A DNA stretch of 64,000 nucleotides from Plantago major (GCA_026545765.1 JAIFAC010000007.1:1116001-1180000); one strand, 5' to 3'. Numbered from the stretch's first letter, positions 1 to 14,709 are shown. Notes: a model not told the origin generated them from the letters alone. Made by a program: numbers and translations.

Positions 1-2030
1 TACTTAAAAAATGAAAAGGGTCAATCCAAAGTTTGACACATGCTCAGTTTCAATTATAGTGAATTCCCGAGAGAACTTTGCTGTTCTTAAATTGTTTGTA
101 GCATAAATCTAAAAAATTGAAAGAATTCCTTTTTTTATAGTATTCATACACGATAAGCTACATACAGCTAGAAACATGAATTCAGTAGGAGTTAGAATTA
201 TACACAAGCAAGGCCAACCCAGGCGGGGTTCCTTCAAGTCCTTACAACGAGAGCAGCTCATAAAGTAAGCATTCCCAAAACAAAAGCGATAGTACAAACC
301 CGAAGAAAAGAGATTGAAAACAACAGAGATTAATTAATATAATAAAAGTGAACTTATCTACTATACAACTAAATTGTTAGTGGTATATGTTCCTTGGAAT
401 ACCCGAAACCCTCTATAAGCGGACATACTTACGTAATCGTAATATAACACGTGCTAAGGTAAAAAAAACACTAAATAAGTTGTGACAGAGGATTGCCCCT
501 TTAGTTTTTTAATAGTAAAAGGAATCGTTTCCTTATTGTGGTTAACACTTTTTATAATATCTTCCCGTGTTCTGATCTGCATTTATTGTATCGCTATTCC
601 TAGTAATATACAATTCAACGAATTCCGATCAAGAGTATACGCCCTGTTTGCTTTATCTTGCACAAAATTGTTTTGACTCAGAGTTAGTTAAGGGCATTTT
701 ATATACACTTTCTCTTCTATAGGGTCCCTCAAGACAAACAAAGAGGACAGATTTTAATTACTTAGTTTAGTAGTTAACCCGGTTGGTTATACGTAGTAAC
801 CAGTCATTTCTTATTCTTATTCATTCTTATCCTTGCTTTGTTACACCTAGAAAATACCTAGCAAATCTTTCTGTTATGTACCAGTAACGTACTATTATTT
901 CCTTGCTCTTCAAGTAGATTCCTCTGCTTCTGCTTCTTGCTCTTCCTAAGAATAGGTGGATTTCTCTCTCTTTCTACATCCCTTATTTGAGTACCAGCTT
1001 CGCAGCCAGCGACAATAGACCTGCTAGTCTTTTCTTTTTCTATATTTTCTTTCTATAGCATATCACTAAGAAAGTCCTTAAAGAGACAAGTAATGAAAGG
1101 ATATAGCTTTTTGTTAGACACGACGAAAGGCACTATTTGTGTGAGGACAACATGTGACTATATCTTTGTTTTTGTTATTAAGGTTAAGGCATGAATATAT
1201 GAGAGCCTATGATTACTATGATGACTAAGGTATACTAAAGGATAATCTAAGAAATACAAAAGAGAACTTCCATTCATTACAAGTCTTCCTTTTATTTTTA
1301 TGAAATATTCTATACTCTTATCAAAAAATAGATGATCCTACCTATTTGGGGAGTTCTTATAGCAAATTACACAGGGGGCTTTTTTTTATAAACTAGGATG
1401 TTACTTTTTCTATTTCCAATTCCAAACTAATTATTTCAGGCTGTAATTGGTTATAGTAAATATTTTGGATTTATATATTATTTTTCTTCAAGCTCAAACT
1501 CCTCTACTATAAGGAATACTTGCTTATTATATTTATATAATATTTATAATATAATAATAAAAATAATATAGGTATCTCTATACTATAGACATTTAGACAG
1601 GACATATAGAGCATTGCTTGCTACTGTATAAAAATAAAAAGAAAAGAGGGGTGAGCACAGTAGGTATACTTTTTGTAAGGTATGCGAAGAAAACAAGGAG
1701 TTCTATTTGAGAAGTAGAAACAATCCAATCCATGGACTAAGGACCAGTAAGAAGTTGTAGCTACGGGCCCAATATCGTATTATGCCGAGTTATTAATAAA
1801 ATATACGTGAGTTATAAGTTATTGCATAAATAAATTATGTCCTTTCTTTAAATAAATAAGAAAATAAATAAGATGCTAACACATGAGCAAGCGTCGAGCA
1901 TATAACAGAATAGAGTTGGCTTAATACAAATCTTTTTGGTTTTGATCCAATTGTGGCACTCATGGTATATAAATTTGTAGTTGTAATATAGAAGTGAGTT
2001 TCCAAGAATATTTTTCGTAAAGAAGGGGTT

Positions 2031-2045
2031 CTACTACTACTACTA
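2031..2045. repeat. (CTA)n microsatellite
   Basis: Five consecutive CTA/TAC trinucleotides, seen directly. It lies in the middle of the 1835-2173 minus-strand open stretch, where it would encode a run of serines. That is typical of chance reading through a simple repeat. Confidence 0.8.
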
Positions 2046-2753
2046 TAATAGAGAATTTCTTGATGAAGTACAAGCAAGCGGTATAAACCAAGTAACAATA
2101 GACCATTGCACCTTTTAGTTATTCTACCTTTTCTTTTCTTTTCTAGTCCAAGATATGATACTTCTTGAGCCATTGTTGTATTCTATTCCCTTTATCTGTT
2201 TTTTCCAAGAAGCAGCATTGTTACGGCCTTGTTAGTCTTTTTATCTCCTGTGCAAGTATTACGAGATAATCCATGAAGAAATGTCTATGTAATGCTTAAG
2301 TTAAGGAACGGAATTATTACTTTGTGTCGTTTTTCCTACATACTACTATATTAGTAAGGGGAAGCTCCTGCGTCTTATCACGTATTTGGATTTTGATAAC
2401 AAGAAGGGAAGTAGCTAACAGATAGATCGATGGCCTTTCTCACACAACAAGTCTAAAGTACATGTTTCCAAAAACGAACCTGTTTCCAGCATAGACGAAC
2501 CAAAATCCTCAACAAATGCAGTTTTGAATTCTTAAAGCTCAAACTCATCTACTAGGTGAAAACTTGCTTCTGATAAATTTATATCTAAGGATCTTAAAAT
2601 AGACTATGTATAAACAGGAGTTTTAAGGCATAGACTTCTTCTTTGATTCTCTATGGGATAGATGTATAGTATAAGCCAATAACAGAAGAGCCTAGGGTGT
2701 TCGAAGTTTTACAGTAAGTCGTTTTCGGAGAATATTTTCAAGCATTCTTTATA

Positions 2754-2783
2754 CTTAAATATATATATATATATATATTTAAG
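2754..2783. repeat. Perfect 30-bp palindrome with AT core
   Basis: The sequence begins CTTAAATATAT and ends ATATATTTAAG around an (AT)n core, and reads identically on both strands over 30 bp. The non-microsatellite ends CTTAA/TTAAG extend the symmetry beyond a plain AT repeat. Such a sequence could extrude a cruciform. No function is inferred. Confidence 0.85.
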
Positions 2784-4799
2784 AAAATCTTAATAACAAA
2801 GTATAATCCAACCAAGGTTTACTCCTTTTTGTCCTTTTTGGGCGGCGTATGGTACTTGTTATTATAATATCCAGGATGTCTCTTTCATAAATTCCTTTTT
2901 ATTCACACCTTTTGCTTGTATTATTACTTTGGTGTTTCGCAAATAGTCTATTTCTTAAGAGTAAGAGAGTAAGGCAAGCTTATTATACATTGATGAGGTC
3001 TGCCAAGTAACATGTCAAAAGAAAGGTACAACGGTGTATTTATTCTACTTCCTTATCTTTTTGCAGAATAAAGCCTATCGTTTTATTTTACTCAATCTTT
3101 TCAATCTAGGAATCAATTCTTCCTTCAAAACAGTTTAAACCGATTATTTCGAATTAGAATTAATTAATTAATCTTTTTTTTTTTTTCGCTATCTATTATC
3201 TATAATAAATATCTAAAGAGTTAAAGTCTTGCTATATCATTTTCTTTGCAAGGCATTGATTGATTTCCAATAACGAGCTAGAAACGAAGAATAATAGTTA
3301 GTTGTTACGCTAACTAAGGTAAACGATATGAGGAACTCAACTATAGCTTTGTTTGTGCATAACTTCTTAAAGGAAAGGGCTCTTATTGATAAGTAAGCAT
3401 ACAATACCACCGTACCATACATATAAAAAGTAAAAAAAGTATACTAATAATATTCTTAATAATATTATATACACTACACTACACGAGTATAGAAACACAA
3501 AATAATGCCATATCTTGGACAAGGAAGGATGCCTATAATCTAGGTTATCTCGAAGATATAACAAATATAAGTAACGTTCTATTTTAAAGATGCGGAGTAC
3601 CATGATTGTTTGGCTGCGCATAATCAAGAAGAAATGTCGTTGATAGGTCTGATTTAGGGGAAGTCATCACTAACAGCTCTGTACCAGCATCCCTTTCTAA
3701 TTCTAACTCTTCTATAAATACTATTATCAGAAAGGTTGTGTACATAAATCTATTTTCTGTCAGGGTCTGTTTTCTACTACTGGAAGTCTTGCCATATATT
3801 GTTTTAGTTTTTTCTCTTTCTTTTGGATGTATATAATATAAGATAAGTTTCTATCAATTTTATCTAGCAATTAACTCTATTTCTAACTATCTTCTCCTAT
3901 TTTCTTCTAATAAATAATCCTAGTAAGACAATTTCAATACAGATCCAACATAAGTACAGCAATACAATAAAAAAGTATAGGTGAATCGAATCTAAATTTT
4001 AGAAGGGCTAATCGCCTAGTCTATAATTTAAGAAAAAGAACAAGGAAGACCTGAGATTTACTTCTTTTTATAAGGCTGTAATTTAACCCGGCGTAGAGGC
4101 AATATACAACACTTGTTTTGTTATGCAGAATTCTTGGAAATAGAAAAATCATACGTATAAAGCCAGATCCAACGTCTAGCTTTAACATGAGAGAACTATA
4201 ATAGCGCATTTAAAATTATTAATAAAAATAGTCTATTTTTCTATTTGGTTTGGAAGAGAGGAAAGCTTAGATATGGTATGCAATACGTTTTATACAATAT
4301 ACCCACACTAAGAGAAGTTATAGATTATTTCTACAAATACTTTTCTATTTTCTCGTTACATTAAATAATGTAAAGTACTACATATTCTAGGTTAAAATCT
4401 TACTACGAGAATTCTATACAAATCCTATATAAATTTATATGTGTATTACTTAAGGTGCATAATGACTAACTACTTAATGATCTTACAAAGTTCTATCTTT
4501 CTTTCCTTATTCCATAACTTATGTGTGTTTTGTGAGTCTATTATAAATATAAAACCTATATAAAATACTAGATGTGGTAAAAAAGTTATCTTCGTATATA
4601 AACAAAGTACTATCAAAGAAGTAATTCAATGATCATATATGCTAGCTCCTACTAAGAGGGTATACCTATTTCACCAAGATTCTTATTCTTCTCCTTTAGT
4701 TTATGTAGTGTTATAACCTTTTCTAATAGATCTTGTTCATTCCTTTATTTATGTATAAGACCTTTTATCTTTCCTACCCATTTTTTTATACTATAACCC

Positions 4800-4829
4800 A
4801 TTATATGCTCTAACATTATATGCTCTAAT
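4800..4829. repeat. 15-bp tandem duplication
   Basis: The unit ATTATATGCTCTAAC is followed directly by a near-identical second copy that differs only at its last base. It is a small local duplication in noncoding DNA. Confidence 0.7.
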
Positions 4830-5373
4830 AACTGTATACAACTATGCAACTTTTATATCTCAAGACAAGATCTCTCCTATTTTACTTACACCTTGGTATA
4901 GGATCTCCCTCGTATACTTATCTTTACCTGTATTTTATATGTATTCTATAGAGTTATTACTTTAAATATTGGATAATCTATTTCTTCTCATTATTCCTTT
5001 CATCATAATTTCTAAGTACAAGACTTCTATCATTTTATAATATTAATAGAGATATCATAAAGAGATTGTATAGGAGCTCTGATCTTTGGTATACCCCTAG
5101 GTGAAGGAAGAACCTTAGCTTAGCAGTTACTTATTTATTTATAATCCAAGTATTAGTGACTAAACTTCTTACTTAATAAGCACCTCTACAAAACACCTTC
5201 GATGTATACTGCTAGAGAAGGACATAACATAAGTAAGAAAAAGAAATTATGCAACTATTATTATTTAGAAGAGGGCATTATATTAATCCATGGGCTAAGA
5301 ATCGGCCCTATATTCTCTTTTTAATTATGCATTTAAATTTGTATTTCTCATTCCATTATAGTCTTTCATTTCA

Positions 5374-5386
5374 TTGGTGCAACACC
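5374..5386 (+). repeat. 13-bp dispersed motif, one mismatch
   Basis: The sequence TTGGTGCAACACC differs by one base (G to A) from the 13-mer TTGGTGCAACGCC found exactly at 6712, 21610 and 36452. The flanks are not obviously shared. It probably belongs to the same decayed repeat family. Confidence 0.5.
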
Positions 5387-6711
5387 ATTTTATCGTGAAT
5401 GTGTTGTGACTGGGCTAACCTTCAAAAAATTCTTCAGCTTACCGCTAACGGTTTTCTTATTTTATAAAGCTTGCTTGGTGTAATTCTTAGTAAATAATAT
5501 TATATCTTATATATAACAGGCATTACTTATATACTTTTGGTGTTGAAACATATAATCCTTTCTTTCTCTCTAGCAACAGTATAATTTCTTCTAATCGTGT
5601 AGCAACAATAATAAAATATCCCGCAAACTTCAAACTATTTTTTTATATTTTATATTATTCCAATTATTTTGTATATTTTGTATGTAATTGTATAGGATGC
5701 GAGGACCATGTAAACTTATCTTATATAATCCAATAATCCGAATTAAAGTAGTCTGCCTAGGGAGTGTAAAGACAATTCTTATATAATACATACCTGCCAT
5801 ACCTGCCTGTGACTTTGTCTCTCCTCTACCTATATTATAAACTTCTCCTAATAAATAGAAGGCTCGGTCCATTTCTTTTATCTTTGGATAGCTGGAGTTC
5901 TCGCCGAGTATGAAAAGTCATGTACATATCAACAACAACTTATTAATACTTTTTATTATTTTTTATAAGCAAAGTTAAGTTAAATTCGTTTTTAGTAGAT
6001 ACCATTTCGTATTTCACAATTAATTGATTATTGATTAGAGAGCAGCAGAGGAACTATGTATTTTAGTATAGAGAGTATAGTTAAAGATGTTCGTTCATAT
6101 TTTTTATATCTGCTCTGCTGTAGTGAATAGAACAATGACTGTTGGTATCCTTGGCTTGACTCGAATGTACCTTTTACCTATAGAATAGTTTTTCTACTAC
6201 TACTAGTACTAGTAAGTTTCAAATCTTTTTTAATTGTTAGATAGAATTTGACTTAATAAAAATGTATACATCTTCTTATTTATTAGGTAGGTTTAAAAGA
6301 ATTCAAAGCTACCTCATAAGAAGGATACTAAAATTTCTAAAAATTTCTAATAAACTGATTAGGAAGGATGGGAAAAAAACCTATCACATATTGGATAAAT
6401 AGGAATAACCTACGTAAAGTAAATACAACACTCGCGCAGAAGATGATACTCATCAACAAAAGGCGAATCTTATACTTGTACTAAATAAAGAACTATTAGT
6501 AATCCAACGTCACATCTCACATAATCGGCAAATTCTCCTAATCGTGAAAGTCATTATCGTGCCCATTTTTAAGTCATATCATTTCACGCCAGTAGCTGCT
6601 GTATATTTTCAACGATAGATCTCTTTGGATTTATTTATACATATAACAATTTACTACAAACAAGATTAGACTTCTCATTTTGTTGTTTGGTATTTTGGGT
6701 AGTTATTTTCG

Positions 6712-6724
6712 TTGGTGCAACGCC
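6712..6724 (+). repeat. 13-bp dispersed motif, exact copy
   Basis: Exact TTGGTGCAACGCC, followed by AGAGTAAGG. The same 13 bases occur at 21610 on this strand and at 36452 on the other. Three exact copies of a GC-rich 13-mer in 64 kb of AT-rich DNA are far beyond chance, so this marks a shared repeat or binding site. Confidence 0.65.
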
Positions 6725-7961
6725 AGAGTAAGGCATAAGGCATAGTATATTCTTTATTTTTGTGTAGTATTTAGCTATCTAAAATTACTAAAATTATTAG
6801 AAATACAAACAACAAAGGCATACGGTAGAATTTCTTCTTAAAGATCCATTATTTATCCATTTATAGACGTTGTGATAAAATAGAAAAGTAAGAAAAGACA
6901 TCTGAATTCAAACTTTAACTCCTTAGTACCATGATTATACCTCTTAGTAAAATTTCTTATAAGTAATTGTAATTGATACTTCCTTACTCTTTTGGGAAAT
7001 TATAGAAGTGTTTGCGAATGAATGTATTGAGAAATATAAGAAAGTGAGGGATATAGGATATATAATAAGGATACCTTCTGTTTCCCTTACCATTTTGAGT
7101 TGGATCTCCACTCTTTACAAGCTCTTCTTTCCCCCAAATAATTTAGTATTGACTATAAAATCTAAGATATTTAGAATTTCTCCTGTGCAACCAAAGTATT
7201 TATAAGCCCCGTATGTATATCATGATAGGTAGTAAGTAAATAATCGAAGCTAGCAAGAAATGTCGTTGATACTGACACAATCGAAAAGAAAAGGATAATA
7301 GAAGATTTTATTTTCAATTCAAAGAACTTTTCATTTTTCGATAATTAAGTCACTTGTAGTACTTACTTTAGTTATTTACTTGAAATCTTAACTAAGTTAA
7401 CACATTAAGTCTCTACCTTATAGTACATATTAGGACATTAGCAATCATCTTTTTTTGCTTTATAGAGGTCATTTATGAATTATTCCACGCCTGTATGTAA
7501 ATATAGTCTTTCGGGAGTGTCGAGCATCCAAGCGTATAGAGGTTGTAACATAATAATAATAAATAATAATATAAATAATAAATAATAATATAAAACGAAT
7601 TAGTAGTTAAAATAAAACTAAGACAAATCTTTTTAAGATCAGGCTCATAATCAAAGATAAAAAAGCAAAATATCAAAAACACGGACAAAAAAAAAGGTGA
7701 TTAAAAACACAAACCAGTCTAAGGAAGATGCTCATTTTGGGTGTATAATTCCAGCTGGAGTTCTTACAGCTTACCTAAGTCGAGGCATGTTCTTTCTGAG
7801 ACGAAAATCATATTCCTTTTTACTTTACTCTTTCTTTCTGCTTTTGAGTACAATTCTCGGAGCGTATAACTTGCAATTTCATGCACAAATCATATCTTTT
7901 CTAATCTAAGACATGCGAGAAATCTAACATAAACTAGCGATAACGGCCATTCACTTAATAC

Positions 7962-7965
<4 letters not shown>

Positions 7966-8001
<36 letters not shown>
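7966..8001. repeat. (AT)n microsatellite
   Basis: About 18 uninterrupted AT dinucleotides, the longest pure AT run in the window. It has no coding context. Confidence 0.9.
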
Positions 8002-8002
<1 letters not shown>

Positions 8003-9338
8003 GTGTAAGATTAAACAATAAATGAAATTTGATCCAGTGTATACAGTCAATTTTTAGTTCTAATTTCTTTTCACAGAATAGAATAAATCACAAAGAATAG
8101 AATATTTACGTGCTTTTTGGACTAGTTCAAAGTAACCCAAAGTCTTTTTCTAGAACTCCAATCTCTCTCCTTTATAGTTATGCAACGCAGAACAAGGAGA
8201 AACACTTGCATACAGGATAGAATTTAAGGATATCATGATTCAAATATACAAATAACTACTCCATATTCTAATTCCCTAGTTCTAGTATCTAGTACGGTTA
8301 ATGTGTATTCTCAGAGATACCTTTTATTTATTTTTTGCAACCTAACACCGGTGTGTTGTTATACCCGTACATATTTATCGTAACAATACAAAAAAACCCA
8401 ATCTAGAAGAAGAAGGAGATACTTTTTCGCCACAATATATCAACATATCATTAATTTCCCTAACAAGAAATATGGAAGACAAGTCTGTAATGTAAGGCCT
8501 TTTCTAACCATCCTGAGCTTTCCTAGGTTGTGTCATAGTAGACGGAGATTGTATCGATTAATCCTGCTTGGTCCAATATCCTTATTTATAGGTTTTACTA
8601 GTCGTTCTGTTCCAAATAAGTTCCTTGCCTAGATGTAGTTATCATTTGAAATTGTAGAGTATATGCCTTTGGGTAATTAATTACTTATTGGTAGTTAGAA
8701 TGTCGGTTATTAGGCCGTCTTTAGTCTATATTTTAGAAGAAATCCCCTTTCTTTATGTAGAGTCCTCTCGTGTTGTAAAATTAGAATTGTATTATTGCTT
8801 TCTGCCTATTCTTATTCTAAGGAATATATACAAAACTTTTTGTACTATAAATATAAACTACTAAGACATTTCGTGGATTCCTCTTCTACGACTGCACTTG
8901 TAAATGAGTTTTTAGTGCCAATTAATTACGTATTTTTTTTTGGAAAACTAATTCGTATACTTAATACTTATTCTCTACTTTTATGAATTTATTCATTTTC
9001 TGTTCTTTTCTATATTATTCTATCTATATTAGGTCTTTGCTAAGAAGTGTTGTGTTACCCATTTCTTAATATTTTAAATTATTTTATTTCACAAATAGGA
9101 ATCTTTACTTATAACTTTATAATTTTACGAGACTAGTATATTAAAATTTGTGACGCAAGAAAGGAAAAACTAATTATCTAGTGATTTGCGTCAACTGAAA
9201 AGCCATCCAACAGCATAAGTCAAAACGAAGATCTATTAGTGTTATCAGTGTTAGTTATCCTGCAGCTTCTAACGAAAAGAGTAGGTTTAGCGCTTGGTAC
9301 TAGATGTGGAATATATAATAAATTTGAAATCAAAATGT

Positions 9339-9356
9339 CTATATATATATATATAA
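9339..9356. repeat. (TA)n microsatellite
   Basis: A short run of TA dinucleotides, seen directly. Confidence 0.8.
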
Positions 9357-10925
9357 TAAGAAATGTTCTACGAGAAGACCCGATATATCCATATCCCGCA
9401 ACGCAATCTTCTCTAAGTAAACAACGTGTTTAGAACAAATAAGAAAGAGAACAAACAATAACAAGTTTGCAAAGAGGCTGCCTTTTCCTTCATTTTTTTT
9501 CAGTAGCGAGTAATTTCTAATTTGGACTGGTAGTACACCATCTGATACATACCCTATGAGACTCTTCTATCAAACGAATTCCACAAATAAAGAAGAAAAC
9601 AACCAACGGAAAAGTTTCTTTTTCTCATTCTATTTTGACCTTGGGACCACACTACACTAAGTACCTCTTATATCTATTTATTATTATATCATTTCGACAA
9701 TTATAAAAAATAAATCTACTCTTAGCCATTGTATAATGCAAGCTTAAAACTAAGTAAATGACATATCCATAAATACTATATATAATCATCCAACAAAACA
9801 AGCTAGAAAATCAAATGAAATTATACGCTGAGGAAAACAACATCAATTGTTAGTTATCACACTAAAGAGAAACTCCTTAAAAGATTGGACTACGATGCAG
9901 GATACTTACTTTGTTATAGCTTGTTATATTTGGACTCTACTAACTCTATACTATAAGGGAATAAAATTATATTATCAAAGTACCTAATTTATTTATATTA
10001 TATTAGTCTCTCTTCTTAATATTGATCTTGCTTCTAATAATACTTTTTTATACATTTATTTGTTAGGGCGTTATCTTTCCTTTACATCTAATGCATGGAA
10101 TATACATAATAAGAGAATAGCTTATGTCTTCCAACCTAACAAAAAATAAAAATGGATGTCCTTATATATTGATATCTTGAAAAAGGAATCCTAGTCCTCG
10201 ATAATATGTTACTCAAGCCTGCTATTTCTAGGCTTATGATATATCGTAGTGACTAAAAACAAAAAAAGATAATGCCAGAAAATGCACAGGATTTAATATC
10301 AAAGACTCAATTAGTAAGTTCCTTTTTCGGAAACTTCGGTGTGACAAGATAAAGAACTTTATATGTGTTGCATATCTAATCTAATGAATGTGATTTGTTC
10401 TTCTTAAGTTAACAAGTTCAAGTTTTAGCAACAAGACAACCTAGACAACCTATAAGAGAGAATATAATAGTTTATAGAAAGCCCCTTATCTTATCTGCAC
10501 AGAACTGTCAAGATTTTAGTGTAAAGTATAAAGTGAAATTGTTGACTTACATTTATAGTGTGTTATAAGCAGCATCAAATGTTTTAGAGAAGGACTCTTT
10601 TTGTCTTGTCTCTTTTCTCTATTGTTGATTTTTCTGCGCATGAACAACTTAGTTATTACTTATTTAATTAAGCGACCTCACAAGATAGAAAGACATTAAT
10701 TACTCTTATACTATTTATTATATTTTTAGTTTTGCTATCTCGTTACTAGAAAGTATTTAGAAAAACAATGCCTGGAATTACCGTGAAGTCGTATATGATG
10801 TATATGTTGTTATTCTTGTTTCTTAGCTTACCCTTTAAATTGTATATGGAGAAAAACGAAGATACAACCAACCAATTAATTTCTATTGCTATTCTTAAGC
10901 CCTGCTCTAATAAAAAAGTATGCTT

Positions 10926-10949
10926 ACAACTACAACTACAACTACAACT
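10926..10949. repeat. (ACAACT)n short tandem repeat
   Basis: About four copies of the hexamer ACAACT/CTACAA in a row. It produces the QLQLQLQL tail of a chance open stretch starting at 10768, so that tail is not evidence of a protein. Confidence 0.8.
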
Positions 10950-11259
10950 GGTTGATTGAATTGACTATACGAAAAATCAAGAAATCCCACAAATAAATAA
11001 ATAAGTCACCATTATCCACGAAATCTAATCACAGAAGTAGACAATTCTAGTATAATGCACTAATCTACATATAAAAAGTGAAATATCTTCATAATAAGGA
11101 ACAAAAGTAAATCTATAGAAATTAAAGAAGTTCATACAATGCCCATATTCTAGCTTATTTATTCCTTCCCTATACACACACCAAACAATACAAAAAGTAC
11201 TCTCGCTACTTACTAAATACTAAAACTTACTAAATTAAACTAATTAAATTATAAATTAT

Positions 11260-11284
11260 TATATATATATATATATATATATAT
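11260..11284. repeat. (AT)n microsatellite
   Basis: About 12 AT dinucleotides inside a TpA-rich segment. Confidence 0.9.
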
Positions 11285-11590
11285 GCTAGCTCTCTTTTCT
11301 ATCTACCTCGGTGTTTTCCTAAAAATAACTTGTTAAGGGAAGTTGTTCTCCATCACTAAGCAAGCACTACTTTAAATATAATAAATATGTATACCAATTA
11401 GTATTTCATCCTAGGCATTTTAGTTTCATACGCTTTTACTTGCTTGTACTATGAGTAAGGGATACTAAAGACTTAAATAAATTTCTTACTCTTTTATTTT
11501 ATTTTTTAATTTATAATGACTAATTACTTAAGATTTATAGGATATTGGTTTTTATCTATCTTCTAATATCTAATAATAGTGAACGCCTAG

Positions 11591-11615
11591 TATATATATA
11601 TATATATATATATAT
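11591..11615. repeat. (TA)n microsatellite
   Basis: About 12 TA dinucleotides, some 300 bp after the previous AT run. Confidence 0.9.
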
Positions 11616-13307
11616 GAGTATACAGTTCTTACTATATTAGTAATTTATGCCTAGAAAAATGTCTTTGTGTGAGTACCTTTGCAACTTAATAAGACTTCCA
11701 TGAAATAAATAATATAGTGGATTGGGTATATTATTATTATAGGAAGAACAAAACATAGTAATATAGAAAGAAATGAAAAGGGGAAATAACTTAATTTATC
11801 TATTATGTAATATAAATTTGTATGCCTAAAACTAGGAAGATATTAAAACTTATAATAGGTTCTTTAGTATAGCTTTGAAATTTAGATACGTATGAAGTGA
11901 AAACTCTAATCCTAGCTCTGTAAAATATAGGTTAAGACTGGAAAGGTGTTATCTATACTTAAACTTAATAATGCTTTATCTTTATCTAATTATTATAAAA
12001 TCTTAAGATCTCTCTTTGGTGTACTAATTTGTTTAGAATTTATTAAAGTGTACAATGCCCTCTATTATGTTGTTTGTGGGTGTGGGAAAAGTATCTTTTT
12101 TTTTTATCTTTGGAATATTAAACGGGGTTCCTTCTTTACCTTATCTTTTCCTATAATATAATAAAATATTCCTTCTCTCTAAACTCTCTATTGCAAAAAT
12201 ATTCTTTACTTTTTCCTTCTACAAGCGAACTTAATGCTCTAGATCTATATCAACAAGTACTTAAGACTGACTGACCTTATGTCTGTTGCAAAGTATCGGA
12301 CGTATTTATTGGATGTATGAAAGAGAGTCTCTGTATGTAAAGATCGTATATATATATTATCCTTTCTTTATTATTTTTTTTATTTATGTGTTTTCTTTGT
12401 TAATTTTATTTTTCTTCTACTTTCCCTCCTGTATTTCTATTTCTATTAGTTTTATTATACACTTCTCCGAATAAGAAAGCATCTTTAAAAGGGAAAGCTA
12501 CCGTACCGATGGTATATGGTACAAAAGCATTCTCCAAGTTGGTTAAAAAAACGTTTGCTCTATTTCTCTAAACCAACAAATCAAACCCGCGCCTATAGTT
12601 ATAGTACAGACTTTTCTAAGGAAGGAGCTCTTTTGGAATTTGAATTCTTTCAATTTATTAAGAGCTTCTGAGAAATTTTCGTGTTCTCTTAAATATATTG
12701 CAATTCTCTGTTATTGTTCTTAACCCGAAACTGGAAAGATATGAGGCTTACTAGAAAAAACTAGTATATTAATCCAATCAGGATACCAACATCCACTGAC
12801 CAATAGACGTAACCCAGCAAAATAAATACCCAGTGAATGTACCTATAGACTCAAAAATATACACTTTTCTTAGCGATTTATATCTATTTTTAGCTACTAC
12901 CATCTTAAGCTATAGTTATAATATATATAGTTCTAATCTATAAAGTACGTCTCTTTTCTATACTGCGGTAGTTTTGTAGTCCTATCTTTCTCTGATTTAG
13001 ACTATAGTTGATGTTTTGCATTTCTATTATATTCCTTCCCCGCTCCATTCCATGTATTTAAGGTACATCGATTCATATAAAAGCTCCTTTCCTTCCCATC
13101 TCCAAATATATAGAGTAATGCACGTCTTTTTCTAGAATCCCAGTCCAACACAAGACTTATTATGTGTCCCCTTTTTTTTTGTAGTTTGTAACTTGTGAGA
13201 GATAAGCAGATCTATACGATTGTATTTCTAGATCGTCATATCTCAGGCAAAGCGGAAACATATACATTTATAACTCATTATCATACCAACTGCTGAAGTC
13301 TACTTAA

Positions 13308-13325
13308 CACACAACAACAACAACC
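13308..13325. repeat. (CAA)n microsatellite
   Basis: Five to six CAA/ACA trinucleotides in a row, seen directly. Confidence 0.7.
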
Positions 13326-14709
13326 AGGCCCTCTTAACTTTCTGTTCTACGAATGACTACTCTTTGATTTATTTTCATTAATGAATTATAGAAGGTCCCG
13401 CTTCTTATTCGAAAGTATCTAATTACGGAAAAACTAGAAAGTATTAAAAAGAAAGTATGTAGCTAAAGTACCCTTCTCCGCACAACAACTTCATTATTCC
13501 TACTCCTATTCCTATTTACATTTCTTTCTTTCCTCAAGCACGTCTAAAGAAGGTATAAATTGCGGGAGGAATGGGAAGGATTTAGTCAATTTGAGTGAAG
13601 TCTCTTTCTTTATATTATAAGTATATTATAAGCAAAAAATAAAATAAATATCTTGGCGATGATTACCTTGCTATTAACTATAATTATTATTCTTCGCTTC
13701 TAGTTCGTTTTTTGGAAAGTAATGCCTTGTGGAGGAAAAGACATGGACAAGCTCGACCTTTTCTATTTTATACGTACTATGGGCTAAAAGAAAAGAAATG
13801 ACGCAACAAGACTCATAACTTTTTTACTAGAATGTAGAATTGTAGAAGACTTAATTAGTTTTAGAAAGAATTTATTTTATCTAAACACAAATAGGATTTA
13901 ACATTTATGTGATCACTATTCTTTGAAGGACAACTTTGCTTGTGAAAAGAAAAGACACGTATTATCTATTATCTCACAGAACAGACAATCTATACTTTGA
14001 TCCTACCTTATCATATGCTAGGTAGTTGCTCCCATGCTGGCATAACCCGTATTCCTTTGTTACATTTCTCGCATAACTTCGTTGTTTATTTTATTTATAG
14101 AATGTTATATTTCAATTAAAAGATCTATAATATAATTAGAGTACAATACAAAAAATAAAGAAAATAAAATAGTAGTATCCGTGAGGAGCCTTAACTAGAA
14201 GAATGTTTACTATGTCTTACCTTGGAAGAGTTATTAATAAATAATAAATAGATAACACTTCTTAGATTCTTACATACAATTTTTAGATATAAACACAACA
14301 TATTTATTTAGAATACTTTTTTTCTCTTATTTCTTATTTATATACCACATATGCTTACTTAGGTACCTCTTTTTATATGATTAGTATTTATCTTTGAAAT
14401 AGAAAAGTTTTTGAACCAAAGAAAAAAAGTTGCAGGCAATGATGACATAAATTGTTATTTTTCATTAGATTTTATGATTATTACGTGCGACCGACATCCT
14501 TGTAAATATTTGTAAAAAGAAAGAAAGAAAGGCATATAATATATCCCGGAAAACGGAAATCCAGGGACAGAAAGTATTATCCTCGTTAATAACTCTAGGT
14601 GTTTTATCCTATCAAAGAAGTAATAAAGATATACAAAAGCTACTAAAATAATGTAAGCCAAGAAGAATTTATAAATAATATTCTACTATCTATATATATA
14701 CTACCATTA

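Larger units (their letters stand above)
1..5373. other. AT-rich gene-free stretch
   Basis: No supportable gene. Stops are frequent in all frames, and the longest open stretch (112 codons, minus strand, 1835-2173) is about what chance gives at this base composition. It holds a short TAC microsatellite, a 13-base T run at 3174-3186, a perfect palindrome at 2754-2783 and a 15-bp tandem duplication at 4800-4829. The part after about 4200 is richer in TpA than the part before. No transposon ORF or RNA gene is recognisable. Confidence 0.6.
5387..14709. other. AT-rich gene-free stretch
   Basis: No gene can be supported. Open stretches are short (at most about 80 codons), have no recognisable domain and are consistent with chance. 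Contents are several (TA)n microsatellites, a short ACAACT-type repeat near 10,926-10,949, a CAA-rich run near 13,308-13,325 and one exact copy of the dispersed 13-mer. The segment around 11,220-12,290 is particularly TpA-rich. No tRNA-like or rRNA-like sequence was noticed. Confidence 0.6.

Noticed and set aside
1835-2173. 112-codon minus-strand open stretch
   Set aside because: At this base composition about one open stretch of this length is expected by chance in the window. It reads through a CTA microsatellite and shows no domain.
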